This document shows positions 50,283 through 60,457 of a stretch of DNA of 64,000 nt, in pieces. The stretch's first letter is position 1; each line of letters opens with the position of its first letter. The stretch spans positions 930,001 to 994,000 of the forward strand of contig NZ_CP072548.1 in NCBI RefSeq assembly GCF_017798005.1. Direction: 5' to 3'. The position numbers and the translations under genes are program-made. The stretch comes from Aggregatibacter sp. 2125159857 (lineage in GTDB: Bacteria > Pseudomonadota > Gammaproteobacteria > Enterobacterales > Pasteurellaceae). The notes below the pieces were generated by a model. The model had not been told where the DNA came from. It did no database searches and was given only the letters and a program-made list of their open reading frames with translations.

Positions 50283-52334
50283 ATGTCCGAATATAAATTA
50301 AACCCACCGACAGTGTCTTCTTATACTGAAAATATGATGCTTAAAGTTTTATTTGAGCATAAAGGTTTTTCTGAAGTGTTTCGGGAGAGTAGTTGGCGAA
50401 GTGATGAAATTGCCAGTGCGTTTGGGCTGCCTGAAGAATTAGAGAATGATAAAAATCTACGCACGGTTGCTCGTCGGCTTTTAAAAGCGCGTTATAAAAC
50501 ACTTCAAAAATCCACCGCACTTTTACCGGAGTTATGGAAACAGGCGTATGAAAATTTGGCAACGTTGGCAGAATTTTTGCAACTGAATCCCGTTGAACAG
50601 GAACTTCTCCGCTTTGCCATGCATTTACGCAGTGAAGTAGCTATGCGAGATTTGTTTGAGTACTTGCCGAAATCGGATTTACAAAGAACGGCTGCGATCA
50701 TGGCGGATTTACTTAAACAGCCGAAAAATCAGATTCTATCTGCCTTAAAGAAAGGCAGTAAACTCGATGCTTATGGCCTGATTGATCGCGATTATCGCCC
50801 CGATAGTGTGCATGATTATTTAGATTGGGGCGAAACCTTAGATTTTGATGAATTTGTGACACAACCACTAAACGAAAACGTCCTATTAAAATCTTGTACG
50901 GAAGTCGCTCAAGTGCCAAGTTTGCAACTGGATGATTTTGCCCATATTGCCGGCATGAAAGAGATGATGTTGACCTATTTGCAACAGGCACTAAAACATC
51001 ATCGGAAAGGTGTGAATCTTTTAATTTATGGCGTGCCTGGCACCGGTAAAACCGAATTTGCCGGATTGCTTGCACAAGCATTAGGGATTTCGGCGTATAA
51101 CATTACTTACATGGATTCTGACGGTGATGTCGTGAAGGCAGAGCAACGCCTGAACTACAGTCGTCTTGCTCAAACGCTATTGAACGGCAAGCAGGCACTT
51201 TTAATTTTTGATGAAATTGAAGATGTTTTTAACGGCTCGTTTATGGAGCGTTCTGTTGCGCAAAAAAATAAAGCATGGACAAATCAGTTGTTGGAAAACA
51301 ATAACGTGCCGATGATTTGGTTATCCAATTCGGTACACAGCATAGATGCGGCTTTTTTACGTCGCTTTGATTTTGTGTTTGAAATGCCGGATTTACCGTT
51401 AAAAAATAAATCGGCGTTAATTTCGCAGCTGGCAGGCGGTAAATTAACGGCAGAATATGTGCAGCATTTTGCCAAAGTGCGGTCGCTTTCGCCGGCGATT
51501 TTAACGCGCGTGTTCAATGTAGCAAATGCGGTTGATAACGGCAAAAAAGCCTTTTCTGACGTTTTGCTTACGCTATTTAATGAAGCCTTACAGGCACAAG
51601 GTAAAAAGAAAATTGAGCCGTTGGTGGAAAGTAAACTGAGTTATCAGCTTGAGTGGGTTTCCTGCAATGAAAATATTCATAAAATCAGTGAAGGATTAAT
51701 GCGAACCAAGAAAGGTCGAATTTGTTGTTATGGCCCGCCGGGCACAGGGAAAACCGCGTGGGCAGGTTGGCTTGCCGAGCAGTTAGATATGCCGTTGTTG
51801 CTGTGCAAAGGGTCTGATTTACTCGATCCTTATGTGGGCGGAACAGAGCAAAAAATTGCGGAGGCATTTGAATCGGCGAAGCGTGATAATTGTTTGCTAG
51901 TGCTGGACGAAGTGGATACCTTCCTGTTTTCACGCGACGGTGCAGAACGTAGTTGGGAACGTTCTCAAGTCAATGAGATGTTGACACAAATTGAGCGTTT
52001 TGAAGGTTTAATGGTGGTTTCAACGAATTTGATGAATGTGCTGGATCCGGCAGCATTACGGCGTTTTGATTTAAAGCTAAAATTTGATTATTTAACGCCA
52101 CAACAGCGTTTGGATTTTGCTAAACAACAAGTGGAAAAATTGAATTTGGGCGCATGGGATGAACCCCATTCAAAACGTATTCTTGAGCTGAATTTACTCA
52201 CACCGGGCGATTTTGCTGCCGTTGCGAGACGACACAATTTTTCACCCTTTGAGAATCTAGAAGAGTGGTTAGACGCATTGCGTGGTGAATGTCTTGTGAA
52301 ACCGGAATTTTCCCGCAAAAAGGTCGGTTTTTAA
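50283..52334 (+). CDS. Double AAA-domain ATPase
   Basis: The 683-residue protein has an N-terminal helical region (1-210) and two AAA modules: GVPGTGKT at about 250 with LLIFDEIED, and GPPGTGKT at about 484 with LLVLDEVDTF. Between them is a winged-helix-like linker. It resembles classical AAA ATPases of the CDC48/spastin type that remodel proteins. It is the last gene of the island and has site C before it. Its function with the SIR2, PP2C and DUF262 proteins is unknown. Confidence 0.88.
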   Translation: MSEYKLNPPTVSSYTENMMLKVLFEHKGFSEVFRESSWRSDEIASAFGLPEELENDKNLRTVARRLLKARYKTLQKSTALLPELWKQAYENLATLAEFLQLNPVEQELLRFAMHLRSEVAMRDLFEYLPKSDLQRTAAIMADLLKQPKNQILSALKKGSKLDAYGLIDRDYRPDSVHDYLDWGETLDFDEFVTQPLNENVLLKSCTEVAQVPSLQLDDFAHIAGMKEMMLTYLQQALKHHRKGVNLLIYGVPGTGKTEFAGLLAQALGISAYNITYMDSDGDVVKAEQRLNYSRLAQTLLNGKQALLIFDEIEDVFNGSFMERSVAQKNKAWTNQLLENNNVPMIWLSNSVHSIDAAFLRRFDFVFEMPDLPLKNKSALISQLAGGKLTAEYVQHFAKVRSLSPAILTRVFNVANAVDNGKKAFSDVLLTLFNEALQAQGKKKIEPLVESKLSYQLEWVSCNENIHKISEGLMRTKKGRICCYGPPGTGKTAWAGWLAEQLDMPLLLCKGSDLLDPYVGGTEQKIAEAFESAKRDNCLLVLDEVDTFLFSRDGAERSWERSQVNEMLTQIERFEGLMVVSTNLMNVLDPAALRRFDLKLKFDYLTPQQRLDFAKQQVEKLNLGAWDEPHSKRILELNLLTPGDFAAVARRHNFSPFENLEEWLDALRGECLVKPEFSRKKVGF

Positions 52335-52508
52335 TCGTTGTTATGTTTTCAGACAAAGCGCGAGATGTCTTACGCCCCACCGGAAGCTATTAAAGTGGTG
52401 ATTGAGCGACAGTCTTAAAAAACACGGCGAAAAACACCGTGAAAAGCCACCGCACTTTCTTGCGCTAAAAACGGTAAAACAACAGGGCTGAAAAAGGAAA
52501 GCTTGTGG

Positions 52509-52514
52509 TATAAT
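52509..52514 (+). promoter_or_regulatory. Extended -10 of mltG operon
   Basis: TGGTATAAT is an extended -10 element (TGn-TATAAT) about 30 bp before the mltG start. It would start transcription of mltG-tmk-holB-tatD independently of the island. Confidence 0.65.
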
Positions 52515-52542
52515 CCGCAAAATTTCTCGTTTTCTTAAGTTT

Positions 52543-53589
52543 ATGAAAAAAATCGTTTTATTTTTCTTTTTATGCCTCATTCTGCTTGCCGGTGCAGGAT
52601 TTTGGGGATTTCAGCAATTACAACAATTTTTGCATCAACCGGTGAATGTGCAAAACGATCAATTATTAACCATAGAACGTGGCACAACCGGCAATAAATT
52701 GGTGGCATTGCTGGAAAAAGAACGCATTTTAGAGGATGCGGATCGGCTGTCTTGGTTATTAAAATTGCATCCTGAGCTCAATAAAATTAAAGCCGGCACC
52801 TATTCGCTTAATGGGATTAACACCGTAGAAGCGTTACTGAAATTGTTAAATTCCGGCAAAGAGGCGCAATTTTCGCTGATGTTCGTTGAAGGCGAAACCT
52901 TTAAAACCCTACGAAAACGGCTTGAAAATGCACCGCACTTGAAGCAGACATTGCAAGGGAAGTCCAATGATGAGGTTTTCGGACTGCTTGATATAGATAC
53001 GAACCTCAATAAAAATTTAACAGAAAGCCACGTTATCGATGGCTGGATTTACCCAGACACTTATAATTACACGCCGAATTCTACCGACTTAGAACTGTTG
53101 CAACGCGCTGCAGAACGCATGAAAAAAGCGTTGGAGAAGGCATGGAATAATCGGGATAAAAATTTGCCTCTAGCCGATCCTTATGAAATGTTAATTCTTG
53201 CGTCCATCGTGGAAAAAGAAACCGGCATCGCCGCAGAGCGTCCCCAAATTGCCTCGGTGTTTATTAATCGTTTGAAAGCCAAAATGAAGCTTCAAACCGA
53301 TCCGACAGTAATTTACGGCATGGGTGAGGATTACAGCGGCAATATTCGTAAAAAAGATCTCGAAACGCCGACCCCTTATAACACCTATGTGATTGACGGT
53401 TTACCGCCAACGCCGATTGCCATGCCAAGCGAAGAGGCATTACAAGCCGTGGCGCATCCTGCGCAAACGGAATTTTATTATTTCGTTGCCGACGGCACGG
53501 GCGGTCACAAATTCAGTCGGAACTTGAATGAACACAATAAAGCGGTGCAGGAATATTTACGCTGGTACCGCCAACAAAACGGAAAATAA
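52543..53589 (+). CDS. mltG: Endolytic peptidoglycan transglycosylase MltG
   Basis: MltG cuts nascent glycan strands at the inner membrane. The 348-residue protein has one N-terminal membrane helix (about 4-22), a LysM-like domain (about 40-110) and the YceG domain with [12 protein letters not shown], where the Glu is catalytic, and TDPTVIYG. The tmk gene starts 1 bp after its stop. Confidence 0.95.
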   Translation: MKKIVLFFFLCLILLAGAGFWGFQQLQQFLHQPVNVQNDQLLTIERGTTGNKLVALLEKERILEDADRLSWLLKLHPELNKIKAGTYSLNGINTVEALLKLLNSGKEAQFSLMFVEGETFKTLRKRLENAPHLKQTLQGKSNDEVFGLLDIDTNLNKNLTESHVIDGWIYPDTYNYTPNSTDLELLQRAAERMKKALEKAWNNRDKNLPLADPYEMLILASIVEKETGIAAERPQIASVFINRLKAKMKLQTDPTVIYGMGEDYSGNIRKKDLETPTPYNTYVIDGLPPTPIAMPSEEALQAVAHPAQTEFYYFVADGTGGHKFSRNLNEHNKAVQEYLRWYRQQNGK

Positions 53590-53590
53590 T

Positions 53591-54223
53591 ATGGCAGGCA
53601 AATTTATCGTTATTGAAGGCTTGGAAGGAGCGGGCAAAAGCACCGCCCATCAATGTGTCGTGGATACCTTAAAGGAATTGGGTGTTAACGATGTCGTGTT
53701 CACCCGAGAACCTGGTGGCACACCGTTAGCGGAAAAATTACGTCACCTCATTAAACATGAAACAGAGGAACCGGTCACAGACAGAGCCGAATTGTTGATG
53801 TTATATGCTGCCCGAATTCAATTAGTGGACAATGTCATTAAGCCTGCGTTAGCTCAAGGCAAATGGGTGGTAGGTGATCGCCATGATATGTCGTCTCAAG
53901 CGTACCAAGGCGGTGGCCGCCAGTTGGGAGCAGCTTTTTTAACTAACTTAAAAAAAACCGTTTTGGGCGATTTTGAACCGGATTTGACCCTGTATTTAGA
54001 CATTGATCCAGCCGTTGGTTTAGCGCGAGCTCGTGGACGCGGCGAACTGGATCGCATTGAACAACAACATCTGGATTTTTTCCACCGCACCCGTGCCCGT
54101 TATTTAGAACTGGTAAAAGACAATCCGAAAGCCGTGATGATCAATGCGGAACAATCCATTGAGCAAGTGCAGGCAGACATTAAAAGTGCGGTCAAAAATT
54201 GGTGGGTTTCGCTATCAAAATGA
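53591..54223 (+). CDS. tmk: Thymidylate kinase
   Basis: Tmk phosphorylates dTMP to dTDP. The 210-residue protein has the P-loop [10 protein letters not shown] (8-17), the DRYH-like signature [16 protein letters not shown] and the LID region ARGRGELDR. The frame is open back to 53528, but ATG 53591 is chosen because it starts the conserved N-terminus [10 protein letters not shown]. It overlaps holB by 4 bp. Confidence 0.97.
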   Translation: MAGKFIVIEGLEGAGKSTAHQCVVDTLKELGVNDVVFTREPGGTPLAEKLRHLIKHETEEPVTDRAELLMLYAARIQLVDNVIKPALAQGKWVVGDRHDMSSQAYQGGGRQLGAAFLTNLKKTVLGDFEPDLTLYLDIDPAVGLARARGRGELDRIEQQHLDFFHRTRARYLELVKDNPKAVMINAEQSIEQVQADIKSAVKNWWVSLSK

Positions 54224-55203
54224 TCCCGTTACTTCCTTGGTTGGTGCCGACCTATCACAAAATCACACAGGCGTTTGATGAGGCTTTAGGGCATCACGCC
54301 CTGCTGATTCGCGCCGATGACGGCCTCGGCACCGAACAGCTTTGTTCCGCGTTGGCAAAACGTCTGATGTGCTTAACACCCAACGGGGCGGAGGCTTGTG
54401 GCGAATGCCATGCCTGCCATTTAATGCAAGCCAACAGCCACCCGGATTTCCAGCATATCGCGCCTATTGAGAACAAAGACATCGGCGTGGATCAAATTCG
54501 TGCCATGAACGAACAAGCGACGCAGCATGCGCAGCAAAACGGCAATAAAGTCATTTATATCGAACAGGCGCATCGTCTGACGGAGGCCGCTGCCAACGCC
54601 ATTTTAAAAACACTGGAAGAGCCGCGTCCAAATACCTATTTCATTTTGCAGTGCGATATGCAAAAGGCGTTGTTGCCAACCATTTACAGTCGCTGCCAAG
54701 TGTGGAATCTCTTACCACCGGACACAGACACTGCATTACAGTGGTTGCAATCACAAACGTCCGCCGAAACGCAAGATATATTGACCGCACTTCGGGTGAA
54801 TTATGGTCGACCACTTCTCGCGCTTGCCATGTTAGAGCAAAATTTACTAGCGCAACGACGGGAATTTTTACGCCAATTTTGGCTATTCTATCGCCGTTGT
54901 TCGCCTTTAGAATTACTGCCATTTTTTACTAAAGAACTTGTCTTGCAGCAGCTGGATTGGTTGTCAGCCTTTTTGAGTGATAGTTTAAAAAATAAACTGC
55001 ATATTCACCAAGACTGGATTTGTCAGGATATTGAACAGGGTGTCATTCAATTTAGCCAAGGACTGTCTGCCCCGGCATTATTAAAAGCAACACAAATTAT
55101 TAGCAAAGTGCGATCGGATTTATCAGCAAATTCGGCGTTGAATTTAGAATTGATTTTACTCGACGGGTTGACCCGTTTAATTACTGAAGTATTTGAAGGA
55201 TAA
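54220..55203 (+). CDS. holB: DNA polymerase III subunit delta prime
   Basis: HolB is the delta-prime subunit of the clamp loader. The 327-residue protein has no working P-loop ([10 protein letters not shown]), as in E. coli, a zinc module CGECHACH, and the SRC arginine finger region (YSRCQVW). ATG 54220 overlaps the tmk stop (ATGA). An upstream ATG at 54199 is less likely. Confidence 0.95.
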   Translation: MIPLLPWLVPTYHKITQAFDEALGHHALLIRADDGLGTEQLCSALAKRLMCLTPNGAEACGECHACHLMQANSHPDFQHIAPIENKDIGVDQIRAMNEQATQHAQQNGNKVIYIEQAHRLTEAAANAILKTLEEPRPNTYFILQCDMQKALLPTIYSRCQVWNLLPPDTDTALQWLQSQTSAETQDILTALRVNYGRPLLALAMLEQNLLAQRREFLRQFWLFYRRCSPLELLPFFTKELVLQQLDWLSAFLSDSLKNKLHIHQDWICQDIEQGVIQFSQGLSAPALLKATQIISKVRSDLSANSALNLELILLDGLTRLITEVFEG

Positions 55204-55206
55204 AAT

Positions 55207-55989
55207 ATGTTTATTGTGGATTCCCATTGCCATTTGGATGCCTTGGATTACGAAACATTACATGAAAATATTGCTGATGTGGTAGCAAAGGCAAAAGCAC
55301 GCGATGTGAAACATTTATTGGCAATTGGCGTAACCTTGAGCCGTTTTGAAAAAGTGTATCCGGAATTAGCCAAATTCGATAACGTCTCTTTAGCCTGTGG
55401 CGTGCACCCGCTGGATTTTGAAGAAGAACCTTATGATGCCGCGCGTTTGTTACGCTTGGCGCAAGATCCTAAAGTCATCGCCATCGGCGAAATCGGCTTA
55501 GATTATTATTACAGTGCAGAAAACAAAGCTGCCCAACAAGCCGTGTTTGCCAGCCAAATTGACGTGGCCAACCAGCTAAATAAACCGGTCATCATTCATA
55601 CACGCCAAGCACGAGAAGACACGATTCGCCTATTGCGCGATAATCAGGCAGAAAAGTGCGGTGGTGTTTTGCATTGTTTTACCGAAAACTATGACATGGC
55701 AAAACAAGCGTTAGACTTGGGTTTTTACATTTCCATTTCAGGGATTATCACCTTCAAAAATGCGGAAGAACTTCGGGATGTGGTGCGCAAACTGCCGTTA
55801 GACCGCCTGTTGGTGGAAACCGATTCGCCTTACTTGGCACCGGTACCTTATCGTGGTAAACAAAATCAACCGGCATATACCCGCGAAGTCTGTGAATATA
55901 TTGCGACATTGAAAGGCGTGTCAGCCGAGGAAATGGCGCAAATCACCACACAAAACTTCGAGCGTTTATTTAAAATTCAGGTACAATAA
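55207..55989 (+). CDS. TatD-family metal-dependent hydrolase (YcfH-like)
   Basis: The 260-residue protein has the TIM-barrel metal site DSHCHLD (5-11), [18 protein letters not shown], and [10 protein letters not shown]. TatD enzymes are 3'-5' DNA/RNA exonucleases. The position directly after holB (3 bp) is that of E. coli ycfH. Confidence 0.93.
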   Translation: MFIVDSHCHLDALDYETLHENIADVVAKAKARDVKHLLAIGVTLSRFEKVYPELAKFDNVSLACGVHPLDFEEEPYDAARLLRLAQDPKVIAIGEIGLDYYYSAENKAAQQAVFASQIDVANQLNKPVIIHTRQAREDTIRLLRDNQAEKCGGVLHCFTENYDMAKQALDLGFYISISGIITFKNAEELRDVVRKLPLDRLLVETDSPYLAPVPYRGKQNQPAYTREVCEYIATLKGVSAEEMAQITTQNFERLFKIQVQ

Positions 55990-56020
55990 TTAACCAACCT
56001 CATTTCAATAGGACAAAAAG

Positions 56021-56545
56021 ATGAGAAAATTTTTAAAATATTTTTTTATTTCCGTCATTTTTATTTTTCATTTATGCATTGCTGCGGCGATAAATTATGC
56101 GATGCCGAGCTATGATGTCACTAAAGTGACCGGCGTTGAGGTGAAACGGGTGGATAAAGACGGACCGATTACAAAAGCCAATCCGGCAGACGGCCCGACC
56201 CGCGATGTGTATTTTATCAATACGCAACATGAAAACGGCAAAGTGATGGTATATCGCAACGAAGATACCCGTTGGGGTTTTCCGTTCTATTTCAAATTCG
56301 GCTCAGCAAATTTACAGGCATTGGCGCAAGCCTTGGGTAATGAAGAAAAAACCGTGGAAATCAAATATTACGGCTGGCGTCTGACCATGTTTGATGAATT
56401 CCCGAATGCGTTATCCATAAAAGCAATGGCTGAGACAGATTCGCCCAGCCATCCGATTGTTTCTTATATTCTTTATGTTGTTTTGCTCTTTACGCTCTTT
56501 TTCGCGATTCAATTTATCCGTGGTTGGTTTGATAGCGAAAATTAA
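56021..56545 (+). CDS. DUF1523 membrane protein
   Basis: The 174-residue protein has an N-terminal membrane helix (about 7-27), a periplasmic domain with VTGVEVKRVDKDG and the family's NTRDVYFINTQ-like stretch (TRDVYFINTQ), DTRWGFPFYFKFGSANLQA and YYGWR, then a C-terminal helix (about 146-166). It matches DUF1523, which has no known function. Confidence 0.85.
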   Translation: MRKFLKYFFISVIFIFHLCIAAAINYAMPSYDVTKVTGVEVKRVDKDGPITKANPADGPTRDVYFINTQHENGKVMVYRNEDTRWGFPFYFKFGSANLQALAQALGNEEKTVEIKYYGWRLTMFDEFPNALSIKAMAETDSPSHPIVSYILYVVLLFTLFFAIQFIRGWFDSEN

Positions 56546-56572
56546 TGTGTTCAGTGGCAAAACTGGCTTTTC

Positions 56573-57751
56573 CTAGGAACGCGTTTTGCCATAACGCAGA
56601 TGGATATAGAGAAAGAACATTAGCCCGATCGTTGCAAAGGCGGCACCGGTAAACCCAATGCTGGATAAACCGAGGTGCTGCATAACTTGATTGCCAAGTA
56701 ACGCACCGCCGCCGATACCAATATTGTAGAGTCCGGAATAAATTGCCATCGCCACATCTGTAGCATCCGGTGCCAGTTGTAGCACACGAACCTGCAAACT
56801 TAGACCAATCCCTGAAATACCGATTCCCCAGACAAATGCCAACAAATACATGGAAAATTCACTGTGGCTAAAAGGTAATAGCAAGGCTAAAGAAATGACC
56901 AAAATCGCCATGGACGTTAAGAGGAATTTTGCCGGTGCTAAACGATGTAAGCGGTTGAAGAGCAGACTGGCGGTAATGCCGGAAAGCCCAAAAATCAATA
57001 AGATTGCCGTGGCAACGCCATTACTCATTTCTCCAATGCGAACAATAAAAGGCTCAATATAACTGTAAGCGGTAAAATGCGCCGAAACGATCAGTATCGT
57101 TAACACGTAGAGCCCCACCAAAAGTGGGCGTTTAAATAACGAAGGCACACTGCTTAGCGAACCGGCATTGCGGCTGGCTAAGTGCGGTAGGAAACGATAG
57201 AGAAGTAGAAGAAGACAAAACGCCAGAAAAGCGATAATCCCAAAGGCTTCACGCCAACTGAGATATTGTCCGATAATCCGTCCTATCGGCAAGCCGAGCA
57301 CCATTGCTAATGCGCTGCCCATAGCTAACAGCCCGATGGCTTGTGCTTTTTTGTCTTTTGGCGCGACACGCACTGCAAGGGACGTGGTGATTGACCAGAA
57401 AATGGCGTGCGTAAAGGCAATGCCAATACGGGAAAGTAGCAATATCCAGAAATTCCACGCCAAAACTGACAAAATGTGGCTGGCAATAAAAATAATGAAT
57501 AATTTGATTAACAGACTACGTCGTTCTAGCTTTGCCGTCATGAGCATAAAAGGTAAGGACATCAGCGACACAATCCACGCATAAATAGTAATCATCAGCC
57601 CGGTTTGTTCTACCGGAATCTGAAAACTTTGGGCTATATCTGAAAGCAAGGCGACCGGTAAGAATTCTGTTGTGTTAAAAACAAAGGCGGCAAATGACAA
57701 CAAAATGACGCGAAAAAATTTTAAGCGTCGTACGATTTTTAAAGTGGCCAT
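56573..57751 (-). CDS. sotB: Sugar efflux transporter, SotB-like MFS
   Basis: The 392-residue MFS protein has 12 membrane segments and the SotB/YdeA-type N-terminus FAAFVFNTTEFLPVALLSDIA. SotB exports arabinose and IPTG-like sugars in E. coli. Its start overlaps the stop of the upstream AsmA-like gene by one base, so it belongs to the udk-dcd-asmA-like-sotB run. The substrate here is unknown. Confidence 0.85.
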   Translation of the reverse strand: MATLKIVRRLKFFRVILLSFAAFVFNTTEFLPVALLSDIAQSFQIPVEQTGLMITIYAWIVSLMSLPFMLMTAKLERRSLLIKLFIIFIASHILSVLAWNFWILLLSRIGIAFTHAIFWSITTSLAVRVAPKDKKAQAIGLLAMGSALAMVLGLPIGRIIGQYLSWREAFGIIAFLAFCLLLLLYRFLPHLASRNAGSLSSVPSLFKRPLLVGLYVLTILIVSAHFTAYSYIEPFIVRIGEMSNGVATAILLIFGLSGITASLLFNRLHRLAPAKFLLTSMAILVISLALLLPFSHSEFSMYLLAFVWGIGISGIGLSLQVRVLQLAPDATDVAMAIYSGLYNIGIGGGALLGNQVMQHLGLSSIGFTGAAFATIGLMFFLYIHLRYGKTRS

Positions 57752-58950
57752 TATTCCCGCCCTAATTTACGTTTAAGAAGATCTTTAAGTTGATTGCGCA
57801 AGTTTTTGTCAAATAGCACTTCATATTGTGGGGAGTAGCAATTATTAAAGAAACGCAGGGGCAGAACAAATTCCGAATATTTTTCATTATTTGCTCGAAG
57901 CGTTAAATTCACATCACATTGCATGGATTTTAAGTTTACCTGACCGCTTCCTTCCCCTGAAAGTGCGGTGGTTTTTAACAGGATTTTGTCAATCTTCAAT
58001 TGATTCTCTTGAAGCATAGAACTCATAACAAATTTTTTATACGGCGTTTTGATCGCGTCTTTTTGTTTAACTTCGGCATTTTGCCAATTGATCGGTAAAT
58101 ATTGCCCGGCAAGTTCCAGTAAATTTACACCAGATAACTCGCCATCATGCGCACTAAAGTAGAATTTACCGGCTTTTATTCGCGACTGAACGAACTCGGC
58201 GGTAATGTCAAAATCCGTGTTGCCGGTGAGCGTATTCGGAAAGTTAAATAACGCCAATAAACGTTCGATAGGGTAATTTTTGCCTCGAAAACTGACCGCA
58301 CTTTGATCGGGATCGCTCGCATAATCTAGGTGTGCGAGGCAAACGAAATCGCAATCCGAGATAATATCAGCGGTAACATATTTAGTGTCTTTGGATAAAT
58401 CGACTTCCGCACGGAGAGTGCCTAGCGGTTGTTGGTTTAGCTCAGCGTCTTCAAACACCACCGCAAAGTCTTTTTCGGCGAATCGGGAAATTTCCCCTTT
58501 ATTGAAACGAAAATGAAAACGCTGTAGATCACCATATAATGGTTTGTCCCATTCAAGCGTTAAGGGCTGAGGCCCATTGAATTGCACGCGATCTTGGCGA
58601 ACATTATCCAGACTGAAATCGGAGAAATATATTTGTATATTCGCTGCATTATGTGCCTTATCGGAAAAACGAATCTTTTGAATATCTAACTGCGCAAGTT
58701 GCACATTGCCGGAAATTAACGTGGAAAAATTCAATTTCCCGGTTAACTTCCCAATAGTCACTTGGTTATGTTTAACCCCTTCAAAAGCCACATAGGGCTG
58801 CGGGAAAAAGCCAATATGAAGATCTTGAACAACTGTGTTATATTGCGCTAATTTGGTACTGACCGCACTTTCCAGCTTATTCAGTTGAACGTAAAAAAGT
58901 GCTGAGATCGCCAACATCACGACCAATGTCATCAGGGCGATCTTTTTCAT
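57751..58950 (-). CDS. AsmA-like envelope protein
   Basis: The 399-residue protein has an N-terminal membrane helix (about 3-22) followed by a beta-rich periplasmic domain with repeats like LTGKLNFSTLISGNVQLAQL and LSGEGSGQVNLKSMQCDVNL, the pattern of AsmA-type lipid-transport proteins. It starts directly after the dcd stop (58951). Role in outer-membrane assembly is by family resemblance only. Confidence 0.72.
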   Translation of the reverse strand: MKKIALMTLVVMLAISALFYVQLNKLESAVSTKLAQYNTVVQDLHIGFFPQPYVAFEGVKHNQVTIGKLTGKLNFSTLISGNVQLAQLDIQKIRFSDKAHNAANIQIYFSDFSLDNVRQDRVQFNGPQPLTLEWDKPLYGDLQRFHFRFNKGEISRFAEKDFAVVFEDAELNQQPLGTLRAEVDLSKDTKYVTADIISDCDFVCLAHLDYASDPDQSAVSFRGKNYPIERLLALFNFPNTLTGNTDFDITAEFVQSRIKAGKFYFSAHDGELSGVNLLELAGQYLPINWQNAEVKQKDAIKTPYKKFVMSSMLQENQLKIDKILLKTTALSGEGSGQVNLKSMQCDVNLTLRANNEKYSEFVLPLRFFNNCYSPQYEVLFDKNLRNQLKDLLKRKLGRE

Positions 58951-59535
58951 TTATTTATCCTCGTCAATGCGACTGGCAACCGCGTTTTGTTGATTTTTGT
59001 ATTTAGCATCTTTACGGCTGTTATATGGACGTGCCGCCGCGCCACTTAACACTTCAAAACTCAAGGCGCCAATCACCATATTCGGACGCAACGCTAACGG
59101 CAATTTACCGGAATTATAAAACTCCAACACAATTTTGCCTTCCCAACCCGGATCGATACGATGTGCCGTTACGTGCACCATTAAACCCAACCGGGCTAAA
59201 GAAGAACGACCGTCCAGCCAACCGATAATATTCGCCGGCAGTTTTACTGATTCTAATGTGGTGGCAAGGGCAAGTACACCGGGGTGCAAAAAGAACGCTT
59301 CATCATCAGCAATAATAATTTCATCGCTCATGACCGACTCTAACTGCGCGGAGACTTCTTCTTTCGGGCCGCTTAAATCAATGTAAGGTGCGGAATGTTC
59401 ACGAAACACACGAAAAGAATTTCCCAAACGAACATCAATCGTCGCGCCATTAATTTTATCGTTAGACGGTCGTGGATTCAGAGAAATCAAGCCTTCATCC
59501 AGATAACGCTCAATGTCGATATCACATAATCTCAT
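58951..59535 (-). CDS. dcd: dCTP deaminase
   Basis: Dcd converts dCTP to dUTP for thymidylate synthesis. The 194-residue protein has [44 protein letters not shown] with the catalytic Glu in KIVLEFYN. The length matches E. coli Dcd (193). It starts 9 bp after udk. Confidence 0.97.
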   Translation of the reverse strand: MRLCDIDIERYLDEGLISLNPRPSNDKINGATIDVRLGNSFRVFREHSAPYIDLSGPKEEVSAQLESVMSDEIIIADDEAFFLHPGVLALATTLESVKLPANIIGWLDGRSSLARLGLMVHVTAHRIDPGWEGKIVLEFYNSGKLPLALRPNMVIGALSFEVLSGAAARPYNSRKDAKYKNQQNAVASRIDEDK

Positions 59536-59544
59536 GCCAGGCTC

Positions 59545-60195
59545 CTATTTTTGGCTTAATAATTGCATAATTTGCGCTTTTAACATATTGATAGCAATAC
59601 GGTTTTTACCACCGCGAGGGATCACAATGTCGGCGTGTTGTTTAGACGGTTCGATAAATTGCAAGAACATCGGACGCACAGTAGCACGATATTGATCAAT
59701 GACGGATTGCAAGGTGCGTCCACGCTCTTCCATGTCGCGCTGTAAACGACGAATAAAGCAAATATCTAACGGCGTATCCACAAACACGGAAATATCTGCC
59801 AACTGGCGTACACGCTCGTCTGTGAGTAATAAAATTCCCTCTAAAATCACAATACGTTTTGGCGTGAAATGGGTCACTTCATCGGTTCGGGTATGCTCCA
59901 CATAACTATACACGGGAATATCAACGGCGTTGCCGGCTTTTAAGGCTTTCAAATGGGCTATGAGCAAATCACGGTCCATGGAGTTTGGATGGTCATAATT
60001 GGTTTTAACCCGTTCAGACATCTCCAAATGGCTTTGGTCTTTGTAATAACTATCTTCTGCAATAATACCGATTTCTTCACAGCCCAATTCATGACAAAGC
60101 TCTTTGTGCACCGTAGAGGCGATAGAACTTTTTCCTGAAGCCGAAGCGCCTGCAATGGCGATAATAATACAAGATGATGCTTGATGCTCTGACAT
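59545..60195 (-). CDS. udk: Uridine kinase
   Basis: Udk phosphorylates uridine and cytidine. The 216-residue protein has the P-loop GASASGKSS (16-24), [16 protein letters not shown] and [12 protein letters not shown]. It heads the udk-dcd-asmA-like-sotB run. Confidence 0.96.
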   Translation of the reverse strand: MSEHQASSCIIIAIAGASASGKSSIASTVHKELCHELGCEEIGIIAEDSYYKDQSHLEMSERVKTNYDHPNSMDRDLLIAHLKALKAGNAVDIPVYSYVEHTRTDEVTHFTPKRIVILEGILLLTDERVRQLADISVFVDTPLDICFIRRLQRDMEERGRTLQSVIDQYRATVRPMFLQFIEPSKQHADIVIPRGGKNRIAINMLKAQIMQLLSQK

Positions 60196-60341
60196 ACCGT
60201 TTCCCTTTCTCTCATTGAGTAAATAAATTAGCGAAATTATAAAGAAAAAAGCGTTTTTTTGACATAAATAGATCCATTTACAAACAATTTTTCTACAATT
60301 AATTTTTTACGCAACATATTCGCCCATAAAATTCTTCGTTT

Positions 60342-60357
60342 TGTGAGACTTCTCACA
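60342..60357. promoter_or_regulatory. CRP site of the afu operon
   Basis: TGTGAGACTTCTCACA has both perfect CRP half-sites with 6-bp spacing and is a near-perfect palindrome, about 100 bp before the afuA start. Confidence 0.75.
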
Positions 60358-60400
60358 TTAATGGCGTGGGATTTTATGTAACATGCTCACCTAAAAAGCG

Positions 60401-60422
60401 CATACCGAGCGATATCGGCATG
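60401..60422. promoter_or_regulatory. Inverted repeat CATACCGA-N6-TCGGCATG
   Basis: An almost perfect 8-bp inverted repeat with a 6-bp centre, 36 bp before the start codon. It could be an operator for a regulator such as an UhpA-like or AfuR-like protein, or an mRNA leader hairpin. Confidence 0.45.
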
Positions 60423-60457
60423 TTATTTTCATCTCATGGACAATAAAGAGGTACAAC

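Noticed and set aside
52335..52418. Short in-frame text MSYAPPEAIKVVIERQ after the AAA gene
   Set aside because: It looks protein-like and may be the tail of a lost gene, but at about 25 codons without a start or known match it is too short to call.
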